The notes under the pieces are model-generated. The model had not been told where the DNA came from. It worked only from the letters and a program-made list of their open reading frames with translations, and searched no databases. Shown here in pieces: positions 1-11,023 of a DNA stretch of 64,000 bases. A program made the position numbers and the translations under genes. Origin of the DNA: Manduca sexta (Eukaryota > Arthropoda > Insecta > Lepidoptera > Sphingidae); the NCBI RefSeq assembly GCF_014839805.1, contig NC_051134.1, forward strand, positions 14,229,170 to 14,293,169, in the 5' to 3' direction. Each line of letters begins with the position of its first letter. Within the stretch, counting starts at the first letter, position 1.

Positions 1-717
1 TTTTATAACACGAGAGCTCATTGAATCCGTGTCACTGTTGAACACTTTAAACAACGTTGAAATGTGTTTTCAATTACGTTATACATACATTCCTTTGTTG
101 TGTAGCTTTCATTAATACAAAACTTTTGATAAACACAATTAAAAAGTTCAAACATATTAAAATTCTACAAAGTCGCATATCTATACTTATATTTAATTTT
201 TACGCCATGAGCTATAATCAATATTAAATTTTACAGTAAATTAAAGCAAATATACGTATGTACTTCCACTGAGCGATACAAATAATAAATTATGAGCTAA
301 TTTCATTGTTTCTCAGTTCGGTCTGAATATTTCAACACAGTTTCCTGTATGGACGGGATTTAGGAAGATACAAGTGTGATTCACCATCAGGATGCTGTAT
401 TATTATTAAAAAAAAGATAACATTACTCACGATGATTATGTCACACCTTGGTATTATAATAGCACGGTGTGTAATCAATAAATCATAACATTCATTGATT
501 TAAATATATCTAAGAGCACTAGATATTACACAGATAAATTTGCAGTTTATAGTAATTATTCGGATTAACCCAATTCGTGTTTAATCCAAGAATCAATCAT
601 ATTTTGTGGGCAAACAGTTTTTCCATTATAGCCCTGTTTTGAAATATTTTTCATCATAATCATACTATATAATTTAAACAGTTGGCTCGTCAAGTGAATA
701 TATGAAATTGTACTTAC
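1..717 (-). other. G-alpha-q intron 3, 5' part
   Basis: AT-rich non-coding sequence after the GTAAGT donor at 717-712. No further Gq exon and no clear repeat was recognised up to the window edge. Confidence 0.8.
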
Positions 718-872
718 TATTTAGCAGAGTCAGTTAGTTGGTACTCTCGCCTGCGATCGTAGCACTCTTGTATGCCGGAGTCGGCCCATAGAGCCTTGAT
801 TGCTTCCACATACGGGCTTTCGAACGTTGTCACACTCTCAAAGTCGATTGATGATATCAACTCCGCCTTTTC
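718..872 (-). CDS. Galphaq: G-alpha-q coding exon 3 (helical domain)
   Basis: Acceptor TTTACAG at 879-873, donor GTAAGT at 717-712. It encodes 51 codons plus TA of the next codon (expected Tyr), from [16 protein letters not shown] to [13 protein letters not shown]. Length 155 nt matches the conserved Gq exon. The following exon is not in the window. Confidence 0.95.
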
Positions 873-3800
873 CTGTAAATATTATTTTCATATTTAAGTC
901 CGAATTGATATAAAAGTTAATTTAAATTTTTATGTATGACAAAGAATGCAATTGTAAAAAAATGTACATTGGCAAGAGAATTTGGGTAGTTTAGCTATTT
1001 GGCCGTAACTATGAAAAATACGTATCTATTTTTTTCTCAATATTGAGTGAAGTACATATTCGTTGTCAATAAACAGTATCGTAACAATTTTTTTTCTCCG
1101 TTTAAGGTATTACGTAGAAACGTGATTTTTCTAGAAAGATTTATTGTGAAGTGAAATAATCAAATTATTAACATATTACACCAGTAATTATTACTTCAAT
1201 ATAATAGCAGTTGGTTTGTTACTTGTTACATATATTAGTGACACCTATGATAGAGCATATTGCTCGGAAGAGGGGACTGTTTTATCGAATGCATTTGTGT
1301 GAAATCACGTCGTGTTTATTCATTTACTCAGAATAACACAAACTGCGTTATCAGTTCTAAGAAATATCCCTTTGCAAATGCCAATTGAATGTTTGTTTAC
1401 GTTAATCTCGCAATTATGTTTTGGGAATATTGCATTAAATTGTATTAATTTCTAATAAAGCTTTTCCGATGATTTTTGCATCACGATAAACAAAACGAAA
1501 TAGTAATCATCATTTCTATTTTTTGCAACATGGACCAAAGTAAAGGTAGTTAGTTAAAATATGAGAACGTTACAATCTTAAATAACCATTGGCGCCTAAA
1601 TTTCGCAACAGTCGGTCAAACACATGTGTGCATCAACAGAGGCGAGATAACTGTCGGGAAGTTTATCACTTGCAAACTAAGGACTGTATATGGCGTTTTA
1701 GAGAGAAATTTATCGTACGCAAGGCTCCAGTTGGGTAGATACTGTCGCGATGTCTATTTCTGGCGCTAAGCAACATTGTGCCGGCACTCATCTGTTCCGG
1801 TTCAAAGTGTAGTAATTAAAACTTGACATCGAATGTTTTAGGGCAACAAGCACTGAGCAATGCTGCAGAGCTTTGTTATTTAATGTTTTAGTAGTGTTCA
1901 AAGTCCCTTATCATCAGGCGAGCGGTTTGCTCGTCTCGTAATTAATTTGTATTCAAAATACTTACTACGTTGGACGGATTTCCATATTGTATTGATAGTA
2001 GGTCCATAGCGCGTATCATACTCTGCATCGCCATGAAGATGTTCTGATAGACGAGTTTGATGAAACCACGCTTGTCATCGTCGCTGTAACCCGACCCGTG
2101 AATGATTCTCATCTGCTTGATGAATGTCGACTTGCCTGACTCGCCGGTACCTGTTGGACATAACAAATCATTCAGATCTTTGTAATAACAACATTTATAT
2201 CTAATGGTGGGTTCTTCATGAGTCTGGACGCAATTTGCAAGATGCGATCTTGATTGTGTTATTACTTTAAAACAAAAAACGGTGTAATCACAGAAAGGTT
2301 GACTCACATAGGTCCAGAAATTGTACAAATGTTACACACTGTATTTTCGACGGGTAGGCAAGAATGTGACCAGTGCACTACTGTTTCCTGAACTTATTTT
2401 CGTCCCATAGTGTGATATGGTGGCGTCTATTGCTATACCGGTCATGAATTCCAGTTCCGGGCAACGCAAATAATACGTATGTAGTATCGAATATCTCTTA
2501 CAAATATTTATTGTTACATCTTGTCTGACTTGGGACTCAAACTTAATCGCACGGTGCATGTTAGCGTTCTTAAACCACCGCCCCGCGGCTATTGCGCAAG
2601 AGTGAAGTGAATTCGAACCTCAAATGGGGATCGACCCCGTTTAGAAGCTAAAAATGGCGAGTTTCTCAGTGCCTAAGGCATGTAAAACTGTTGTTGCCGA
2701 ATGCCGTTATTGTTGAGTAGCCAAGAACCTAGTGGATTGTATAATTTAATATTCCGAGTTCTATCACTACAATAGCACTAGTCAAATCGATTAAAATAAT
2801 ACATTGCAAAATAATGAATCTTTGAAATATTTAGCTATTCTTTGATTGACCAGCTATCTGGCAAAATGTCACATGTCGACATGGGTATGATTTTTGTAAA
2901 GTGATAAAATACAATAACAAGACAAATTATTCATAAAATTAACTTCGTGTTGGTTGTTGAAATGATGAGTGGAGATGACAATCTAGAGTCTAGACTGGCG
3001 AAGAATATTCCAAAGAGGTCTCAAAATTTACACATATTTTCTTGTCAGGGATGCAATAACGCAGACTTTAAGTTGCTACTATGTCAAATGCATGCGAGAT
3101 ACATCTTCTTCAGTCTTTGGACGTCTACTGCCGAACATAGGCCTCCTCTAAAGATTTTCAGACCACTCGATTTCAGGGTTTTAAGATTTCCAAATAGACA
3201 CATCGAACTGATAAAAATATAACGTTTATTGCCAGTGCAACATGTTATACTTTAAAGCATGTTGCAGAAATTATTTCGCTTAATTCTTACGAGCGGCTGC
3301 TAGTATGCATTTTACAGGGTAGTTTGTAAAATGACATTAGAATAACACTCGGAAAGTGGATTTTCTGACCCGGGAATCGATGCAAGGCCTCTCAGTTCAG
3401 AGCCCATATACAACTTAGTGCTAGACTAAACAGGTGGATAAGTATTTTTTCCAAAGTGTTGGATGAAATAGTGCAATGATCCTAATTTGGATTTTACGCT
3501 TCGACTACACCTAAATCATAAAAAATGTTTTAGCACCAGGACGGGTAATCACGTAGCAAAGACTAGTCGCTCTAGTTCTGAGACATAGCACTAAGTAGAG
3601 GAAGACCGTAGCGGACCATTTGTTGTAGACTAATATCGTCGAGAAGCGAAAATTACTACTAGATTGAGCTAGACTTTAATTTACATTTTGCCATACATTG
3701 AAAGATTACTCATTGTCGTATCATTTGGATAGTTGTCACAGTAAGTATTGAAATGAAATCTTTCCTCGCGTGTAAACCAACAGAAGTTGTTGTTACTTAA

Positions 3801-6800
3801 ACACTATTATACTTAAAAATCTAACCACAAATCATACAACCCCGAAAGGCAACTATAAATCAATAATTATTTAATTATAATAATTTATTGTAAGCTTTTC
3901 CAATTCAATCTGTGAGTTCAGCCACAAAGATTTCAGGTGTATTTTAAACTTAGATAAGCAGTACAACTATGAAGTGCAATGTGTCAAATGTTTAAAATTA
4001 ATATTATTATGTGATGATTTGTTGCAGATTTTATCTGATATACATGACATTGCAGATAATAAGCATCATCATACATACAAATAATTTCTTACGGCCACTG
4101 ACGACACTCCTAAATGGATGACCCCGTCCAAATGAACGTCTTCCGAACGGACGGCATCCATTTATTTAGCTCATTGATAAGAATTAAAACCAAACATAAT
4201 GCTAATTTGGCCCTTTTGTTTATTTTTTATTCATCTCTGTGTCATCAGAATTTATGAGGTTTTTAAAATGCAGTTCATAGAATTTTGTATTGGGAAAAGT
4301 CTTGGGTTTGGGCGCAGACGCACGTAATGCGAATTCATACATAATTTGCTGCTTTCAATATTTTTATTTGACTACTGAAGAATAATTCAAATTTCCTAAA
4401 TTTGATTGTGATTTTTTGTAGTTATCACCGTTGTTCCTGTAATGCATTGTATCATTACTAATTATAAACATTATGATTATTATATTTTATTTACCAATTT
4501 AAATCCATTGTTGCTGTGAATGTATTCCTTAATTCCATATAATTTTGAATGTAGTTCATTCATGTTAAACTTATAATAAAAAATGCAATTATTAAAAAAA
4601 AAAAATTGCTTATATATTTTTTTTTCTCTAAATATATCGAAACCATTGTTTGTAAACTGGAATAAAATTTATACTTTACATAAAAGAAAACTGTATTTTG
4701 TTTTTAGGTGTAGTTTTGTGGTCTATTAACAATAGATTTTTTTTTTCAAATTTTTCAGTTATACTGTATATTTATTTTAAATTTATGTAATATGTATTTT
4801 ATAATTGCCTATTATTTTTGATTACAGGGACATTACCAACAATCACTGTTATTGGTACTAGCTTTTACAGCAAACAAAATTGACTTATATAATATAATAT
4901 GGTTATATACTGTAGGTTTAGAAATAAACTATAAATAAACATGATGTATAGGGAATTACATTTGCAAAATGTGCATAGTGTCATCATATTTTCCTTTCCA
5001 TAAGAATTAAAACAACAGTGGCTTAATCACAAATTAAGTTTGAAATTATTGCAAATAAGCTTATTATGTCATCTTGTATGCAAGACTATACATAGATTGT
5101 AAGTATGTATGTCATTCAAACTTTGTTACAAATATTTTTAAGTGGTAAAGTCACACTGTAGACACATTTGTCCACATTATGAATTTTATAAAGCTAGTAT
5201 CAATGTCTATAATATCTTCAAACAGACAGTTTGCTGTTTTATTTCACAATATTATGGTCAATGAGAATCAAGTTAGTAAAGTTGGATATACATGTATTCT
5301 TATGTTTTTATAGTTTATTTCCCGTGGAAGTAGGTCGTTTAATATCAGCAAATCTACTTTTTCATCTACACTATAAAATATAACTACATCACTTAGCATT
5401 CCTACCAACATTACTATTAAACTTTGGGAGAGACCAACTTTAGTTTAATTGTGATAAAACTGAATGCGTAAAGATTGGAGTCTCCTTTACTCAAATGTTG
5501 TCATTTCATAAATACATATTATTGGCTTTAAGATTTTTGGTAAATCATACATATTTTTAGAGATATTGCAACTACATTGTGTCCATCATTATAGATATTA
5601 AAGAAAAACTTACATGGAGGTTATTAATGAAATCAACCAAAGCCAAAATATCAGGTTTTAGAATTTTTGACCACCATCTGTAAGTTTGTATGAGCATCAT
5701 GCAAAAACTACTGTATTAAATTAAATGCGGTTTTCACTGATTTATTGAAGGAGGTCTTACTTAAAATATAAGCTCCATTTTACTACAAGAGATATAAAGC
5801 AAAGGTTTTATACCAGAAAAAAAATCTCATGCAGTTGGAGCCGCGAGCAGAAGTTACTCATCACTAAAAAAATACTAAAAGGCTATCATTAGCCTTTAAA
5901 TACATGTTACTCTTAATATAACAATTGAATTCTACTCTTACCCCATTGATCGTAGACCAAAATATTTTATGTGAAAAGTGTACAAAACTTTATGTAAGTT
6001 TTCGGGTCACAGATGCGTATGTCAGTATTTTAAAAAGTATGCTTAAGCGGGACTGGCTTAAGCATATTTTAATAATAACTATGTATTACTGACAACCAGG
6101 TATACATTGCAGAATCAATGTAAATTGTCATTATGGTTAACAAATATTAGTTCTAATTTAATAATTGATAATATATTTAACACTCTTTATCTGTGGTATA
6201 ACAAAATGAATTCTACATGCACTTTTCCAGTAATATATATGGCAAAACTGTTTCTTAATATGTTTTATATAATATTATTTTTCACTAGATAAAAGTAAAA
6301 AACTTTTCTATTATCAAAATCATGACATGACACATGATAGTTGGTATATTGTTTACCATTCCTTTTTACACTGTATATTACAACCATTATCTAGCACCAA
6401 GTAAAACATATTGAATTATTGGACATATTCTTAGAATATTCATAGTGATTTCTTAAACATGTGTATTGGATACAAAATAGCAATCCGCTTTGATGCCTAT
6501 CACATCTGGGACCAAAATAGGTCACGGCGAAATGTGAGTAATCTCTATAACCAATGTTTGCAATGTATTTCTATTTTTTGGAGATACATTTATCTTGATT
6601 CATTATTTTATAAGTAAATATAGCTATGAATGTACGATAACGTAATTGATTGAATTGAGTTCCACTAATAAAATGCATGAGTTTGTAACTCAATATTTAT
6701 AGCTGTTTAAAATAAACAATGTTATTTCTGATACACTTTGTCTTCATATGCTAAAACTTTTGAGGTTGTTACCTATCATTAATTTTTGACCTCACTTGTT

Positions 6801-7197
6801 CTATCATAATCATAATTTATTAGAAGTAAACAGGCTTATTGCTCCATATTTGAAAAGTGAAAGAATGTTGAAGCAGAGAAAGTAAGTGGTTTTAGTGCAT
6901 AAACTTACTATAAACATTGACAAATATCTAAATAGCATGTCACTTAAGAGTAGTCAGATGACAGGAAGCACAAACAAACAGCTACATGTTGAATTATCCC
7001 CTATTAGTTATTGTACACTGTACCAGTGCATTTCCATGTGATGTATTACAATTGCTATGTAAATGAGGCATGGACTCACCAAGCAAGAGCAGTTTGAGTT
7101 CTCTCCTGGCATCTCGTTTGTCCTTTCGGAGTTGCCGCTCTATCTCCTGATTGATTCTTTTCTGTTCTTTGGCTTCTTCTGACATGCAGCACTCCAT
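718..7197 (-). CDS. Galphaq: Guanine nucleotide-binding protein G(q) subunit alpha, 5' part of gene (exons 1-3)
   Basis: Seen: three exons on the minus strand, 7197-7080, 2150-1966 and 872-718, joined by GT-AG introns in consistent phase, encode residues 1-152 plus two bases of the next codon. The protein starts MECC, has the P-loop GTGESGKS at residues 40-47, then [16 protein letters not shown], and reaches [18 protein letters not shown] in the third exon. Known: Gq alpha is membrane-anchored by palmitoylation of the N-terminal cysteines (here Cys3, Cys4), binds GTP through the P-loop and activates phospholipase C beta downstream of heptahelical receptors; in insects it drives phototransduction. 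Exon lengths of 185 and 155 nt match the classic Gq exon pattern. Family length is about 353 residues, so roughly 200 residues (switch regions, C terminus) lie past base 1. No defect is seen in the part present. Confidence 0.97.
873..1965 (-). other. G-alpha-q intron 2
   Basis: 1,093-nt intron bounded by GTAAGT and TTTACAG. The only recognisable repeat is a short piece near 1905-1945 (CATCAGGCGAGCGGTTTGCT), the end of a repeat family seen more fully at 49758-49938 and 56629-56793. Confidence 0.85.
1966..2150 (-). CDS. Galphaq: G-alpha-q coding exon 2 (P-loop and start of helical domain)
   Basis: Acceptor CAG at 2153-2151, donor GTAAGT at 1965-1960. The first two bases complete the Gly40 codon begun in exon 1, giving [14 protein letters not shown] (G1 box), then 61 codons in all, ending in a complete codon. 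Length 185 nt, as in Gq genes generally. The segment [20 protein letters not shown] is typical of Gq. Confidence 0.96.
2151..7079 (-). other. G-alpha-q intron 1 (4.9 kb)
   Basis: Bounded by GTGAGT (7079) and CAG (2151). Mostly simple AT-rich sequence. About 3105-3185 carries a degraded copy of a common lepidopteran dispersed repeat (CTGCCGAACATAGGCCTCC), related to pieces near 22345-22425 and 44605-44635. No internal exon is supported, and small open frames in this stretch show no recognisable protein. Confidence 0.8.
7080..7197 (-). CDS. Galphaq: G-alpha-q coding exon 1 (residues 1-39 plus one base)
   Basis: The ATG at 7197-7195 sits in a good context (AACCATGG). The exon encodes [20 protein letters not shown] and the basic N-terminal helix ending KLLLL, then leaves one G before a GTGAGT donor at 7079-7074. 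The start was chosen because the family begins MECC and the reading frame changes character upstream. The N-terminal helix binds beta-gamma subunits; the two cysteines are the lipid anchors. Confidence 0.96.
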
Positions 7198-7420
7198 GGT
7201 TCCTCAGAGCGGAGGGCCGCAATCCGTCCTCGCGTGCGGAGCCCTGTCCTTTCGGCAGGCCTTTCAACCGAGGCACACCACTCCTAGAAATTACATTTAC
7301 GTTACACTGAGTAACACCGCACACGGCTCGGCACCACGACTACGACCTCACGCCACTACGTACCGACGCGACGACGCGCGAACAACCATCCGAACTAAAA
7401 ACTATCAAATACTAAAACCG
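7198..7420 (-). promoter_or_regulatory. G-alpha-q 5' UTR / GC-rich promoter side
   Basis: The 220 bases upstream of the Gq start are much richer in G+C and CpG than the surroundings. A plausible acceptor (TAATTTCTAG, exon edge 7283) suggests the 5' UTR may be spliced. An insect initiator-like TCAGT on the minus strand lies at 7310-7306. The exact transcription start cannot be fixed from sequence alone. Confidence 0.5.
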
Positions 7421-10400
7421 ACAATCCGGTCACTGGGTGTGGTGACTTATGATCGGTCATATACATAAACGCTTCTGTCAACTGCCGACATAAACACTTC
7501 GAAATCCGTTTATATATGAGTGTGGAACCTTGCGAACCGATCGTATAATCTTGTTAATGTAACTAGATTCAAGAAACCTATGGCTACTCCCCGCACGTGT
7601 GTATTAATAAGATTAAAACTGTGAGCAAACAGCGGATTGATGATACCTAGGTAATCTACTGATAACTAGAACGGCCTATGTCTAGGTTACGATGTGGTTC
7701 GCTATGGCTTGTTACGCGAAGATACACGTTTGGTACATGCACTTTTCCACACATTACGTACCCGAATGTATATCCATAGGGCACGATCAAATGTTCCACT
7801 TCAAATTATTGCACTAACCACGATTAATCACTCAAGTCATACAACGTCCGCCTCTCTCAATATGGCGCTGGGAGATTTTGGGCGATGGGCGTTCTGCGCG
7901 TGCGTTATTAGAGTATTAGCAAATAAAAAAATATGAACAAAAATTAAATTGAGCATTAAAAAACTTTGTGAAATTCTAAATTTGAATTATAAACCATCAA
8001 ATTTAATAAGTCCAAATGTAAAATCGGCCCTAATTTTCATACTCATCAAATATTTATAATGACAGGTCTGTCAATTGTCATTCATTTTCATTCATTCCCA
8101 CTATATTTTTTATAGTTTATTTTACTTGTAAGTAATTACTTATTGCTTTAAAATAAACTTTTACAATTTTAAACGAAAAATAATAGGTGAAAGGATTAGG
8201 GGTCAGCATTTTTTATGAAGTGTACTCAGGCATTTATTTCCAGGTATTGTAGTCATTTCCTTTGCGTGATTTCGATAAAAATAGAGTTACAAAACGGTGT
8301 CTATGGTTAACCATAGGCTATAAAATTATTGAATTCATTCCACAGAGAACTAGCTAAGGCTAAAGACCATGCTGCCAAATTATAGAACTATAAAATAGCA
8401 CATCTAGATATAAGGATACGTCAAGCCACAATTATTGATAGAGATTTTATTGGCCTTGGTTACATATACTGGATTTATCGCCGAGATCTTTAAGACACGA
8501 TATTTATTTTTACTTAGAAAACAAACAGTATTATATTACATTCAAGTCCCTATAAGATAAATTATGATGTAGGTACTATGGTTTTATTCCATACCTACCT
8601 ACCCATATACATATAATGTACCGATCTAACACAGATAAAAAACATTGATAAATAATTTTAAACGTGGTTACTATAGAAGTGCCGGTTATTTCATCTCAAG
8701 AGCACTTAGGAAGTATATATCAACTAAGTAACTGTTGAAAGTTTCTTTTATTTTTAGAGATCAATTTGAACGTAAATTGTGAATCCAGTTCTGAGGACCA
8801 ACGTCCGCCAACTGGATTCGTCTCATCTATTGTTTCCAAACTAATACGATCACCGTGAAGTAGATATTATGTATTGTGCCCAGCTTTACCATATCGATCT
8901 GCTCACCTCTTTTCACCCTTCTCATTGGAAGTCCGACTTCTTAACATTAGCCCTATGTTCGGATGCGACGTGTCCAAATGTGTATCGTATTTTATTAACA
9001 TGCAGATCTAAATGCATAAGCTACGTGAGTTATGCGGGTTCGCGGAACCGTGCCCATCCAGTTTTTAAATTTACCCATTTCTATTCAAAAACAGCTTTGT
9101 CTTATGATTTGTCCCTAGATGCCATTATGAACTGAAAACTTTAATCGTGTCAATTAATTGGATATCCTACATCTTATTCGGTAATCTTTTATATAGAGAA
9201 AATCGTCATAAATTTCTGTGGGTACTGGAATTTATGTGTAGTCGTGGTGCTTAACGGTATTGGCATTTGATCATTTCTATGTATTGTTAGTATATAGAAG
9301 TGGTACTTAATACTCAAAGCGGTAGAGCCGCACCACAGACAATAGACAAGTTTGTCTACAAATGTGCTGGCTTGTACAGGTAATTTCTTTTAGGTAAATC
9401 TCGGTAGTGTCGTTGCATTCATTTTCTACACTATCTATGTAGAAAAACAAGTCTATAGATTCCATAGCATTGCCCTACGTCCTGTATTTTGTAGGATCCT
9501 CAATCCTCCTCCTACGTTCCATAATGGTTTGAAATTCTAGTGGACGTCATTTTTTCATAATATGTCTGTAACGATTGGAGTAACAATGTACGGTGAAGCC
9601 CCACGAAATGTTTAAGTAGTGATCCCAGAGCACAATGTCGCGTGCTTGTCCTAGACATAGATTAACCTTGACACAGAACATTTGTTGCAAGGTTTACGTC
9701 AAATTATTTATATTAAACAAATTAAGAGTACAATTAATTACTAGTATCTATCGAGTAGGTGCTTTAATTTAAAATTAGGATCATATCTAATAAATAAAAC
9801 AATATTTTTAAGTTAAAATTCCTTTATATCTTTATTCATGTAACTCATGCTTCTTATAAAGAAGTTGAAGTTTGCTTGCATCTAATAAACAATCGATTGA
9901 CTTAAGTTAAACGTTCTTAATTAAATTAATTGTAATTTATTCTTTGGTTCCAACGCTTTGTAGATATGTTAATAATTTGCGTTGTTTATAAATATTTAGT
10001 ATTACTGGGGAAACCTTCAATAATTTTTTTCCCAACATCGAAGTTTTAACAGTAGGAAAATAAGAGTGTTTTCACAATATTTAATTGGAAAACATTAATA
10101 GGCAGAGGGATGTTGGAAGATAATGGATTGAGCAAAGTAAATCTTATCCGTTATTCTTAAGGTAGGAATGTATTTAAGTTTTATCACCAATTTCGCAAGG
10201 AATGACCAATAGTTCAGACACGGCGGAAACCGCTTGGATGCCAACCACGTCAATCTAACGCACAGAATTCTTTTAGTTAAGTATGTCCTAGTGGGTACAT
10301 TTTCGTTCACAAACTGCATAAGGGTCGCCGCTTGACCATTAGAAATAAGATTAAATTCGAATAAGTTTTGTCAGATTCTCTGTCGAAATATAGATTTTTC

Positions 10401-10723
10401 GAGTCAAGTTTATCAACTCGTAAGTTAAGACAGTTTAGAAACTGCTGACTGCAATTCAGTCGTAAGAGAAAATAATTGGCTTTATATTGAAGTCACCTTC
10501 AAAATGCTTAAGACAATGTCACACACAACACGCATGCAGCCTCGTTTACAGCATATTATATATATCCGTCAGACCATGTAAACAGTTTCCGCCATGTTTG
10601 ACTATAGTTAATCTCCTACAACATGCTAATATGTTCACACTTGAACTTAAGATTTTAGATACATTCACTTATTTCTTATGCTTTCGGCGATTCCCCATAA
10701 AAATTATCATTTAATTTATAAAC
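7421..10723. other. Intergenic spacer between Galphaq and FAAH2-like gene
   Basis: No supported gene. A GC-rich island near 7840-7910 contains CAATATGGCG, a Pho/YY1-like core, and could belong to the Gq promoter or an upstream exon. The rest is AT-rich with no clear repeat or exon. The downstream end is the 3' flank of the FAAH2-like gene; an ATTAAA polyadenylation-type hexamer on the minus strand lies at 10715-10710, just after its stop codon. Confidence 0.6.
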
Positions 10724-11023
10724 CTATGCAGTTTTTACAGTTACAAGTTCTGCATTCGGCGGGACCCATCCTCCAAATGCTTTTTCGAATTCTTTAGCAA
10801 CAGCTATTGTTAAATGGTCGTTGCATTTATTTGCTGCAATTTGTAAACCAACTGGCAGGCCTTTCCTTGTGAAACCGATGGGGCAAGCGGTCACTGGTAG
10901 ACCCAAGGCGTTAAATATTGTCAAATAGCCACAGTTTAGAAATTTATAATAAATTCTATAGTGTAAATGTGCTGGTGTTGGATATGTCGGGAATAGTAAT
11001 ACTGCATCGTCTGATAGAGCTGC
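10724..11023 (-). CDS. FAAH2: FAAH2-like terminal exon 8
   Basis: Acceptor TTGTTACAG. 99 codons and a stop. Contains DDAVLLFPTYPTPA, IFNALGLPVTACPIGF, GLPVGLQIAANKCNDHLTIA and FGGWVPP, all hallmark C-terminal blocks of FAAH2-type amidases. Confidence 0.95.
   Translation of the reverse strand, partial: AALSDDAVLLFPTYPTPAHLHYRIYYKFLNCGYLTIFNALGLPVTACPIGFTRKGLPVGLQIAANKCNDHLTIAVAKEFEKAFGGWVPPNAELVTVKTA

Noticed and set aside
7076..7468. Overlapping frames opposite and beside Gq exon 1
   Set aside because: They are shadows of the Gq coding exon and its GC-rich 5' flank in other frames.
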